From CBFHWU01 sp965659665 (GTDB taxonomy: Bacteria; Bacteroidota; Bacteroidia; Flavobacteriales; Flavobacteriaceae): a stretch of DNA of 11,876 nt. The stretch is taken from contig CBFHWU010000030.1 in NCBI GenBank assembly GCA_965659665.1, positions 1 through 11,876 of the forward strand, read 5' to 3'. This document shows positions 1 through 7,332 of this stretch, piece by piece. Each line of letters begins with the position of its first letter. Position 1 is the first letter of the stretch. The position numbers and the translations under genes were made by a program. The notes under the pieces are model-generated. The model worked only from the letters and a program-made list of their open reading frames with translations, had not been told where the DNA came from and did no database searches.

Positions 1-728
1 TCTGAAGTATACGTTACCGTATTTCCTGAAAGCGTACCCAACGTTCCACTTGACGGAGAACTAACAATGGTATACGTAAGCGTGTCCCCATCACTATCCG
101 AGCCAATCAAGGTGATCGTTTCGCTTATCGCTGTCGTTGCGGTAGCAGCTACAGCTATGGCACTTGGTGCATTATTTGGAGGGGCACTTACCGTGATCGT
201 TACCGTGGCCGTTTCACTGTCTATAGTGCCATCATTTACTTTGTAAGTAAAGGTGTCTGTTCCTACAAAATCGGCATCTGAAGTATACGTTACCGTATTT
301 CCTGAAAGCGTACCCAACGTTCCACTTGACGGAGAACTAACTATGGTGTACGTGAGCGTATCGCCATCACTATCCGAACCAACTAAGGTAATTGTCTCGC
401 TTATGGCCGTAGTGGCGGTAGCCGTTACATCTATCACACTTGGTGCATTATTAGGAGGTGCACTTACTGTGATCGTTACCGTAGCTGTTTCACTATCTTC
501 AGTGCCATCATTTACTTTATAAGTAAAGGTGTCTGTCCCTACAAAATCAGCAGCTGAAGTATACGTTACCGTATTCCCTGAAAGCGTACCCAACGTCCCA
601 TTTGTCGGCGAGCTAACAATGGTATACGTCAGCGTGTCGCCATCACTATCCGTGCCACTCAATGAAATCGACTCGGTTATCGCTGTAATTACTGTGGCAC
701 TCACAGGGGAAGCTGTTGGTGCATTGTT
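1..728 (-). repeat. Intragenic tandem repeat, 276-bp period
   Basis: Two full units (453-728 and 177-452) and one partial unit (1-176) encode successive 92-residue cadherin-like domains. The period is exactly 276 bp: the same block begins at 1, 277 and 553. Positions 1-65 and 277-341 are identical over 65 nt, far beyond what protein conservation requires, so the copies arose or were homogenised recently. An older, diverged domain precedes them (about 729-1007). Confidence 0.9.
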
Positions 729-1808
729 GGGGGGTGCCGAAACAGTAATTTCAACTACACCAGGAAAATCACTAAAGGCATGTTGATCACTTACGATATA
801 TTCAAAAGTGTCCGTGCCGGTAAAATCAGCGTTGGAAGTATAAGTGGCAATAGAACCTACAAGAGTAACAGTACCGTTAGTTGGTTGAGTAGAAATTGAA
901 TAAGAAACATATGGTCCACCTTCAAAATCGTCGGCCCCTTCAGACAAATCAACAGTAATAGGCTGTGCTGAATAACCAATGTTTGTTAGATCATAAGCAT
1001 CAGGAGGAAAATTAAAATCTGGATCATTTCCTGTATCAATATCGTCAAAGTAATCCCCTTTAGAAATCTTAATTTGTTCAATTTCAGTTGATGAATTACT
1101 CAATTCATAGTTAAACTGAAAATGATCAATTGAGGTATTAGATAAATCAATAGATCCAGTATAAGTTGCAGCTCTATATGATAAACCGCCATTGGTGTCG
1201 CTAACGGTGTTAGGATTTCCTATCCATACAGTGTAAGTATTAGTATCAAAATCAAATGTTATACCAATATTACGATCGGTAGTGACCGTAGATGATGATT
1301 CGATCGTACCCACATCATTATATGATCCATTTGAAGTTCCATCATAAATTTGTGTAGATAAAGCTAAATCCCCGTTGAAAACACCGGAGGTTTTTCCTTC
1401 ATTAATTTTTAAATTAGCCAATACTTCATCATCTGAATTACGTATTCTGATATTTAGTTTATCATCAGAATTAGCTCCTATATTAATCTCTTTATAATAT
1501 ATAGAAAAATGAACCTGACCACCTGATAAACCTAAGCCTGAGAGGTATTTAGCGGAGTAATTACCAACAACACTAGAAGTGGTTATCGTATAATCATAAT
1601 CTCCACCCGATTCATCTGTGTTATTGGCGGTGAGATAAGTTAAATCTGTGTTTTGTGCATGACTGTAATCAATATCAACTGCTCCTTGAGTGGAGTTGTT
1701 ATAAAAATCCCAAATCGCTAAAACGTGTTCTTGTGATTGAATGTTATTCAGAAACAAGAGGCAAATCGATGCCAAGCTTATTTTTTTGAAAAAATTTAAA
1801 TCTGTCAT
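1..1808 (-). CDS. Secreted cadherin/Ig-like tandem-repeat protein (3' end outside window)
   Basis: The frame is open from an ATG at 1808 to the left edge, giving 602 codons without a stop, so the C terminus is missing. Residues 1-25 form a Sec signal peptide (FFKK, then a hydrophobic LASICLLFL core, likely cleaved after QSQ). Residues 26 to about 265 form a beta-rich, Asn/Asp/Thr-rich domain that I cannot assign firmly; a concanavalin-like sandwich is possible. From about P268 there are four cadherin/Ig-like units (Big_9 or Cadherin_4 type), each with DSDGDTLTYTI, a GTLGTL turn and DTFTYKVNDGT. The last three have a 92-residue period starting at N361, N453 and N545. The DxDGD acidic loops suggest calcium binding (inference). 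The gene starts 9 nt after the upstream repeat-protein gene and lies downstream of the yjbH pair, so it is probably the last visible gene of that unit. A T9SS sorting domain may lie at the missing end. Likely role: cell-surface or matrix protein. Confidence 0.85.
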   Translation of the reverse strand, partial: MTDLNFFKKISLASICLLFLNNIQSQEHVLAIWDFYNNSTQGAVDIDYSHAQNTDLTYLTANNTDESGGDYDYTITTSSVVGNYSAKYLSGLGLSGGQVHFSIYYKEINIGANSDDKLNIRIRNSDDEVLANLKINEGKTSGVFNGDLALSTQIYDGTSNGSYNDVGTIESSSTVTTDRNIGITFDFDTNTYTVWIGNPNTVSDTNGGLSYRAATYTGSIDLSNTSIDHFQFNYELSNSSTEIEQIKISKGDYFDDIDTGNDPDFNFPPDAYDLTNIGYSAQPITVDLSEGADDFEGGPYVSYSISTQPTNGTVTLVGSIATYTSNADFTGTDTFEYIVSDQHAFSDFPGVVEITVSAPPNNAPTASPVSATVITAITESISLSGTDSDGDTLTYTIVSSPTNGTLGTLSGNTVTYTSAADFVGTDTFTYKVNDGTEDSETATVTITVSAPPNNAPSVIDVTATATTAISETITLVGSDSDGDTLTYTIVSSPSSGTLGTLSGNTVTYTSDADFVGTDTFTYKVNDGTIDSETATVTITVSAPPNNAPSAIAVAATATTAISETITLIGSDSDGDTLTYTIVSSPSSGTLGTLSGNTVTYTS

Positions 1809-1817
1809 GTTAATATT

Positions 1818-3722
1818 TTAGTTTAAGTTCACTGTTATTGTTCCGGAACCGGTAGCACCATTACTATCTGTTGCATCAAAGGCAATAGTGTATGTTCCTG
1901 CTGTGTTAGTATCAGACAATGATATCCCTATCAATTCACCGGCACTATTAGTGTAGTCCGTGTAGACGGCATCACTGGAGGTAACGGCATAAGTAATATC
2001 ATCACCGTCAGCATCTCGTGCCTTGAATCGCAATCTATATGTTCTACCAGTAGATGCAGAACCTGAGCGTGGATAGGTATAACTTGTTACAACAGGCGCC
2101 TCATTATCAGAGATAACTATATCCAATGAAACGGTGGCAACATTACTGTCATCAGTTCCATCATTAACTTTATAAGTAAAAGTGTCTTGTCCTCCATAAT
2201 CACTGTTGGGAGTGTACACCACTGATCCATCTGATCCGACACTACCTAGGGATCCATTGGATGGGGAACCTATAATAGTATAAGTCAACGTATCCGAGTC
2301 CGCATCTGTACCTGATAAAACAACTGTCTGGCTGTTTGGCTGCTGAACCTGATAAGAAAGATTAGCAGCAACAGGAGTTGTATTAGGCTCTGGCTCAACA
2401 GTAATCGAAACCGTGGCCGTATTACTATCAATCGTTCCATCATTTACCTTTTAAGTAAAGGTATCTGTACCTGTATAGTCTGTCGTTGGGGTGTACACCA
2501 CTGATCCATCTGATCCGACACTACCTAGGGTACCATTGGATGGGGAACTTACAATAGTATAAGTCAACGTATCCGAGTCCGCATCTGTACCTACTAAAGT
2601 AATCGATAATGTGTTCGGCTGCGTTACGGTGTAACTAAGTGCGTTTGCAAAAGGTTGTACATTAGGCTTTGGCTCAACAGTAATCGATATCGTGGCCGTA
2701 TTACTATCAATCGTTCCATCATTTACCTTGAAAGTGAAGGTATCTGAACCTGTAAAGTCTGTCGTTGGGGTGTACACCACTGATCCATCTGATCCGACAC
2801 TACCTAGGGATCCATTGGATGGGGAACCTACAATAGTATAAGTCAACGTATCCGAGTCCGCATCTGTACCTACTAAAGTAATCGATAATGTATTCGGCTG
2901 CGTTACGGTGTAACTTGCATTTGATGCTATAGGTGTTGTATTGGGCTCTGGAGTAACAGTGATCGTAACCGTGGCTGTATTACTGTCATCAGTTCCGTCA
3001 TTGGCCTTAAAGGTAAAACTATCAGTGCCTGTAAAGTCTGTGTTTGGGGAATAAGTAATAACATTATTGGTTAATGTTCCTAATTGACCATTGGTTGGAT
3101 TTGACAGGATAGTATAGTTTAATACATCGTCATCGTCAGAATCTACTGCTACTAAAGTAATTTGAATATCATTTGGTTGTTGAACAGAAACATTACTGTC
3201 ACTTGCTACAGGAGCACTATTGGTGACTTCTGTAAAAAACTCGTCGTAAACAGTGACAGTCATAGTTTTCACAATGGGATCAGGGTTATTACTGTCTGTT
3301 CCTCCATCAAGATCTGAGTCACCAGAGCCCCCAGAGTCATGTTCGGGTGATACCATTGAAGTAAAGGTAATAACAACATCAATATTTCCGTCTTGACCAT
3401 CGTCCGTAATTGCGGTTACCGTCAAATATTGAGGGGTATCCCAGTTAGAGGAAGTAAAATAAAACTCATTGCTAGAAAGAGTTAGTTCCGTATCATCAGA
3501 TAAAGTAATTTCAATAAGAACCACATTTACAGAGGAATCTGAAGGATCTTGATTGAGTGTTAATGCTATCCTCCCAGAAGTATCCATCTCAAAGGGGACA
3601 ATTTTTTTGGTTTCGGATATTATTTGATAGTCCTCGTCAGAATCATTACCATCCCAGGAAGCAGTAAAGTCAAGCTGTCCAAAAGCTGGTAAACAAAGCA
3701 AAAAGATAAAAAAATTTCTCAT
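1818..3722 (-). pseudogene. Secreted cadherin-repeat protein interrupted by in-frame TAA at 2451-2453
   Basis: One reading frame runs from ATG 3722 to TAA 1818-1820 (634 codons plus stop) except for a TAA at codon 424 (2453-2451). The stop falls inside the conserved repeat motif: the next domain reads FTYKVNDGT, whereas this copy reads FT-stop-KVNDGT. The tail continues in frame for 210 residues but has no Met codon, so it is not a separate gene. Residues 1-15 are a signal peptide (FFIFLLCLPAFG). Residues 16 to about 165 include an SSNWDTPQYLTVTAITDD segment typical of bacterial adhesin beta-domains and a Gly/Ser/Asp-rich stretch (129-148). Cadherin-like domains start at 168, 261, 354 and 447, followed by a divergent last domain to N634. 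The truncated 423-residue product could still be secreted. Possible explanations are a true nonsense mutation, a sequencing error or readthrough. The gene lies 56 nt downstream of the yjbH pair, probably in the same operon. No T9SS sorting signal is evident at its end. Confidence 0.8.
2106..2942 (-). repeat. Intragenic tandem repeat, 279-bp period, three units
   Basis: Units 2664-2942, 2385-2663 and 2106-2384 each encode a 93-residue cadherin-like domain. A 40-nt block is identical in all three (2212-2251, 2491-2530 and 2770-2809), and a further stretch about 30 nt downstream in plus-strand order is also shared. The period differs by one codon from that of the neighbouring gene, and the units resemble each other more than those of the neighbour, so each array expanded separately. 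The middle unit carries the premature TAA. Confidence 0.9.
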
Positions 3723-3778
3723 GGTTTTAAATTGTTGATAAATTTAGGTAAAAAAGTTTTATTTATTTAAATTAAGTG

Positions 3779-4978
3779 TTAATTTTTTTGTAATATATTT
3801 TTAATTTCATATTTTAATAAACTTGGGTAATAAAATGATAATTCTGTAATATTTGTTGCTCCGTTTTGAAAATCTATCCCAATATTTGACCGTCCGGTGT
3901 ATTTGTAAGGAAGCTCAAAATAATCAAATGGTCGTAAACGTAATCGATTAGGCTTCAAATATTTTTTTCCAACAAGAGGAACACGAAACTTAAAACCAGC
4001 AACTTTACCTAAATCTGTTTTTTTTAAAAACATAGAGATAAAAACTTCGTTGAACTGACGGGTTAACTGCAAATCGATTCCTTTGTCTTGTGCTAAGTAT
4101 TTTTGATAACTTAATTTTAAATCCGTGTTGTACTTGCGCAATCGATAGTTTACACCTACTGAAAAGGATTGAATAAAAGGAGTGCTAATACGTTGGGTAA
4201 AGTCTTTTCTTAAATACCCATACCTAGTTTCGCTGTATCTCATGTGTAACCCTATACTTTCTTCAAAAAATTGCCTATAAATTTCAGCATCAAAACCCAT
4301 GCGGTTTTTGCTGAAAAACCCTGCTGTTAGTTGTGCATATGTATTGCCCAAAAACTTAACATTCTGCGTGAAACGGGTTTGATTAGGGCGCGAATAATTT
4401 TCAGCATTATAGTCATTCCATATTACCATTTTGTAAGACTGATTAAGGGTCGCTCCATACCATGGCTTAGTTTCTAAATTTGGGATTAAATACACCTTTT
4501 CTCGAACACCATTAATAAAGTTTCCTAATTGGTAATCAATGTGTAATCCAAAAGAAACATCTGCTTTGTGATAAATTTTGTGTTGCGCTGATACGTTGGA
4601 AAGTTTATTTACAATGTTCTGTGTATTCATTGAAAAATGTGAGTCCTTTATAAACGTATCTGCCGTGATTTCACCGCTCAGCACTTTTGATAGCTGTGTT
4701 AGGCGAATTTGAACTGTAGTTGTAGGAATTCCATTGTTATAGATTAAAAGCTCTACTCTTTCTACTTTAGGTTGATAGCTGTTAATAACAAGTAGTATCT
4801 CATACAATGCGCGAGATTCGTTGCGGTAACGATTATTTTCATAGCCCAAATAAAGAATCTTATTTTCCTCTTTAATGCGAAGCTGTTCAAATCCTGCACG
4901 TTGTAATTCATCGTACAAGGATTGTGCAGTTAATCCACAACAGAAAAAAAACAACAATAAAATTATACCCTTCTTCAT
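3779..4978 (-). CDS. YjbH-like exopolysaccharide outer-membrane protein, C-terminal half
   Basis: This 399-residue protein has a signal peptide (MKKGIILLLFFFCCGLTAQS, probably cut near residue 19). Residues 20 to about 125 are a mixed alpha/beta region, and the rest is rich in alternating aromatic and polar strands, as in a transmembrane beta-barrel. I read it as the C-terminal half of a YjbH/GfcD-type protein because it directly follows the N-terminal half with a one-base TAATG overlap (ATG at 4978, upstream stop at 4980-4978), and the two together (250 + 399 residues) come close to the roughly 700 residues of one-piece YjbH. Proteobacterial yjbEFGH and gfc operons act in exopolysaccharide or group 4 capsule production. 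This half has few diagnostic motifs, so the family call depends largely on context. It has its own leader, so the two halves would be exported separately and would have to associate at the outer membrane (inference). Confidence 0.65.
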   Translation of the reverse strand: MKKGIILLLFFFCCGLTAQSLYDELQRAGFEQLRIKEENKILYLGYENNRYRNESRALYEILLVINSYQPKVERVELLIYNNGIPTTTVQIRLTQLSKVLSGEITADTFIKDSHFSMNTQNIVNKLSNVSAQHKIYHKADVSFGLHIDYQLGNFINGVREKVYLIPNLETKPWYGATLNQSYKMVIWNDYNAENYSRPNQTRFTQNVKFLGNTYAQLTAGFFSKNRMGFDAEIYRQFFEESIGLHMRYSETRYGYLRKDFTQRISTPFIQSFSVGVNYRLRKYNTDLKLSYQKYLAQDKGIDLQLTRQFNEVFISMFLKKTDLGKVAGFKFRVPLVGKKYLKPNRLRLRPFDYFELPYKYTGRSNIGIDFQNGATNITELSFYYPSLLKYEIKNILQKN

Positions 4979-5730
4979 TATAATTGATATCTAAAAGATA
5001 GATTCGCCGTTAATTTTTTTAGGTCCCACAGACCAACCATAAGCTGTAAATGATTAAATGCAAAATACTTTACTCCTGTATTTATGACGTAAGAATCGTG
5101 TTCAATCATAAATGAGGCTTCAGGTAGTTTTTCATAACTTAATTCGACACCTCCGAATAGGCCTTTATGATCTTTGGTTTTAACCTCTAAAAAATCAAAG
5201 GCATAACCAGTAGTTGTTGATACTTTAAACTGCTTGTATTTAAAGTTTTTGGTGGCCACGACATAAGTAGCGGGATAGTTATTCGCTCCCTTACTAGAAG
5301 ACAGACCAAATCCTCCCGTCATATCTTGAAGCCCAATAAGAATTGATGGACGATAGGTTGATTCGTTTAACGCTTTTATCCGAAAAACCATCATTCTATC
5401 TGGAAAGTATTTTGTTTCAGGGTTAACTTTTAAATTCAGTTCATTGGTGTAACGAAACATTACTTCCATAAAAGGAAATAAAGTAAGGGTTGCGTATGTG
5501 GGCATCCCTGGGTTTACCGATTGATTAAATCTAATAAAATAGCCTTTTGGAATATAGGATGCTCCTAAAACAAATGTTTTATCCTCAAAAAGTTCAGCTG
5601 TTGGTATATGGACCAACCCTCGTGTTCCGGTAACAGATTGGGCATTTAAAATACTATTGATTACAAGTAAACAAAAGACAAGTAATTTTTTATTTTTTGA
5701 TTTAAATAAATTTAATTTAAACACCTTCAT
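4978..5730 (-). CDS. YjbH-like exopolysaccharide outer-membrane protein, N-terminal half
   Basis: I chose the ATG at 5730 (250 residues), not the in-frame ATG at 5784, because a strong promoter lies at 5753-5785 and the shorter start gives a clean signal peptide (KSKNKKLLVFCLLVINSILNAQS, cut near residue 31). The mature protein shows hallmarks of the YjbH family (PF06082): a GLVHIPTAE motif at 38-46, then FRIKAL at 116-121, RPSILIGLQDMTGG at 127-140 and YVVATKNF at 156-163, matching the family pattern of an IGLQD segment followed by a YVVASKRF-like strand. Alternating beta-strands run to the end (LSFRYQL), as expected for an outer-membrane barrel. YjbH proteins normally continue for about 400 more residues; here those are supplied by the overlapping next gene. 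Likely role: outer-membrane step of exopolysaccharide export or assembly. Confidence 0.75.
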   Translation of the reverse strand: MKVFKLNLFKSKNKKLLVFCLLVINSILNAQSVTGTRGLVHIPTAELFEDKTFVLGASYIPKGYFIRFNQSVNPGMPTYATLTLFPFMEVMFRYTNELNLKVNPETKYFPDRMMVFRIKALNESTYRPSILIGLQDMTGGFGLSSSKGANNYPATYVVATKNFKYKQFKVSTTTGYAFDFLEVKTKDHKGLFGGVELSYEKLPEASFMIEHDSYVINTGVKYFAFNHLQLMVGLWDLKKLTANLSFRYQL

Positions 5731-5752
5731 TAACCTATATTTAGCAATAACA

Positions 5753-5785
5753 CAAAAGTATAAATAAAAGCAATACGTTATCAAA
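5753..5785 (-). promoter_or_regulatory. Bacteroidota-type sigma promoter for the yjbH unit
   Basis: On the minus strand a TTTG (5785-5782) is followed by a 21-nt spacer and TACTTTTG (5760-5753), an exact match to the TAnnTTTG -7 box of the primary sigma factor in Bacteroidota. Transcription should start near 5746, giving a leader of about 15 nt before the ATG at 5730. This supports that start over the ATG at 5784, which lies upstream of the -7 box. Confidence 0.7.
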
Positions 5786-6174
5786 AAAAGAACAATTTTG
5801 CTAATGGTTTCTTATTGTTGGGAGAAAAATCTATTTTCAATTATTTCGTGTTTTTTATACTCTAAAGAAAACTCTGCTAAAAATGGAATACTACATTGCT
5901 ATTACCTAAGAACAAGCATGCATTTACATATTAAGCGTTGTTGTTTTGCCCTACATTATTATTCGTGTTTTATGAGGTTGTCATAAATAATTTAGCTTCA
6001 CGTTTTGTGTTTGATTTATCCTTTTTTTAATTTAAAAATTCTGTACAACACGAGATCCATAGATGGAAATATTACAGATAAACACTTGCTTCATACAAAC
6101 CCTATCTAAAAGTACAACTATACACATGGTTTTTTTATATTTGTTTACTAATTTCGTTTTTTAACCATTTTCAA
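5786..6174. other. Divergent intergenic region, no gene supported
   Basis: This 389-bp AT-rich stretch separates the leftward yjbH unit from the rightward nucleotidyltransferase gene. I see the start of the yjbH promoter at its left end and a possible -7 box for the right gene at 6136-6143. A 62-codon plus-strand frame at 5798-5986 has an unlikely Cys/His/Tyr-rich composition and overlaps the promoter region, so I do not call it. No convincing RNA structure was found. Confidence 0.6.
6136..6143 (+). promoter_or_regulatory. Possible -7 box for the nucleotidyltransferase gene
   Basis: TATATTTG fits the TAnnTTTG -7 consensus of Bacteroidota. No TTTG or TTG is found at the expected 17-23 nt upstream, so the match is incomplete. 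Transcription from here would start near 6150 and leave a leader of about 25 nt before the TTG at 6175, which agrees with that start. Confidence 0.35.
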
Positions 6175-7197
6175 TTGTCCTTTCTTCAAATTCTCACCCA
6201 GCGAAGCACACACGGTATTTTACTTTACAACGATTCTTGGGAAGATACCTTGTGGCTTCTTTCCTCACATTTGGTGCTTCCTGCCTTTTATTATCATCTA
6301 ATTGAATGTAAAAAGGCGGGGGTCATAAATACTGAAATCAAAAGTATATTACATTCCATTTATCAGCAAAATGAAGCTCGAAATACTGAACTCATCAAAG
6401 AATCCCATTGGCTGGGAAAACTTTTGGATGAACATAATATAGATTTTGTTTTTTTAAAAGGAGCTGCGTTGTTACTTGGAAATTATTATTCGGACAACGC
6501 AGAGCGAATGATTGGAGATATTGACATAATTGTTTCTGAGCAAGATTACAATAGATGTCTGTCGTTGCTTCTTAGAAAGGGGTTTTTGCCCAATAAAGAG
6601 TATTTTTTTAATAGCAAGCACTATCCTCGTTTAGTTCACAAGGAAAAAATAATGGCTTTGGAGGTTCACAACCGTTTATTTTCCCGAAAAAAACACGGTA
6701 AGCTTTTAAAGAGTGAAGAAATTCTGACGTCTAAAGTTAATTTGGGAAGAGGGATTTATATTCCAAGTGCTGAGCACTTATTGATGCACTGTATATATAA
6801 CTTTCAACTTAATGATTACGGGTATGAAACACTGAACTTTTCGTTAAGAAGTCATTATGATACATACAGGATACTAAAAAAATCTCCCGTATCCCTAAAA
6901 AATACTTTTAACCTAAACAAATACACCCGGCGTTATTATTACTTTTATCATCGATATTTCAATAATGGTGGGTCAAGCTCTATGGCTGATAATCGGTGGA
7001 CAAAGTTTCTGTTTAATTTAAAGCAAAAGAATATTGGGGTTAGGTATGCGCTAATTTTGGTGTTTAAAATCAAAAAACAAATCCGTAGCTTCCCTAAACA
7101 AATAATAAAATTAGTGCTAAATAAAAATTATCGGAAATATGCGCTTCAAAAAATTCAGCCAATCATTGGAAAAAATGGCTTAAAGAAATATTTGTGA
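6175..7197 (+). CDS. Nucleotidyltransferase-fold protein (NTP_transf_5 type)
   Basis: This 340-residue protein carries the signature of the uncharacterised nucleotidyltransferase family PF14907: an FLKGAALL motif (93-100), then RMIGDIDIIV (111-120) with the GDID metal-binding acids D115 and D117, and a third likely acidic residue in ALEVHNR (E163). The C-terminal third is Lys/Arg- and Tyr-rich and has no motif I recognise. Members of this family often lie in polysaccharide or peptide-modification clusters; the substrate is unknown, and sugar or glycan nucleotidylation is only a guess from context. The start is uncertain: the frame has no ATG between the upstream stop at 6079-6081 and residue 112, so TTG at 6175 is the best candidate. 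It stands alone on this strand, divergent from the yjbH unit and convergent with the glycosyltransferases. Confidence 0.75.
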   Translation: MSFLQILTQRSTHGILLYNDSWEDTLWLLSSHLVLPAFYYHLIECKKAGVINTEIKSILHSIYQQNEARNTELIKESHWLGKLLDEHNIDFVFLKGAALLLGNYYSDNAERMIGDIDIIVSEQDYNRCLSLLLRKGFLPNKEYFFNSKHYPRLVHKEKIMALEVHNRLFSRKKHGKLLKSEEILTSKVNLGRGIYIPSAEHLLMHCIYNFQLNDYGYETLNFSLRSHYDTYRILKKSPVSLKNTFNLNKYTRRYYYFYHRYFNNGGSSSMADNRWTKFLFNLKQKNIGVRYALILVFKIKKQIRSFPKQIIKLVLNKNYRKYALQKIQPIIGKNGLKKYL

Positions 7198-7236
7198 GAA
7201 AGAAGTTTTCCCCTCTGAGCATTAGTGTGGTGAAAT

Positions 7237-7260
7237 TTCTGCTGTCATAAAGGCAGAAAA
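7237..7260. terminator. Possible bidirectional hairpin between convergent genes
   Basis: A perfect 7-bp inverted repeat (TTTCTGC at 7237-7243 and GCAGAAA at 7254-7260) with a 10-nt loop lies 40 nt after the plus-strand stop and 73 nt after the minus-strand stop. Neither side has a strong U-tract: the minus strand continues with only TTTC. The position fits a terminator for convergent genes, but the structure is weak. Confidence 0.35.
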
Positions 7261-7332
7261 ATGTGCTTTACATTATTAATCTTCATTAACTCTTTAACCG
7301 ATGTTTAAAAAAGTTAGATAAAACATTTAGGT

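Noticed and set aside
253..786. Two plus-strand open frames of 89 and 85 codons with similar sequences
   Set aside because: They are antisense reflections of the minus-strand cadherin repeats; their similarity to each other only mirrors the 276-bp repeat.
1818..2288. A separate 156-residue gene
   Set aside because: It has no ATG start and no leader, begins inside a repeat domain, and is in frame with the upstream gene across the TAA at 2451-2453. It is the tail of the interrupted gene.
1..2942. Regularly spaced repeats resembling a repeat array or CRISPR
   Set aside because: The period is 276-279 bp, whole units are conserved, and all units are in frame as beta-sandwich domains. There are no short palindromic repeats or unique spacers.
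1..3722. The two repeat-protein genes as one split gene
   Set aside because: They share a reading frame, but the second has its own ATG and clear signal peptide 9 nt after the first gene's stop, and the first gene ends with a complete domain.
5731..5784. ATG at 5784 as the start of the N-terminal YjbH gene
   Set aside because: It lies upstream of the -7 box and would add 18 residues ahead of a normal signal peptide; the ATG at 5730 fits the promoter and leader.
5798..5986. Small plus-strand gene of 62 codons
   Set aside because: Implausible Cys/His/Tyr-rich composition, no family resemblance, no promoter or leader, and overlap with the intergenic promoter zone.
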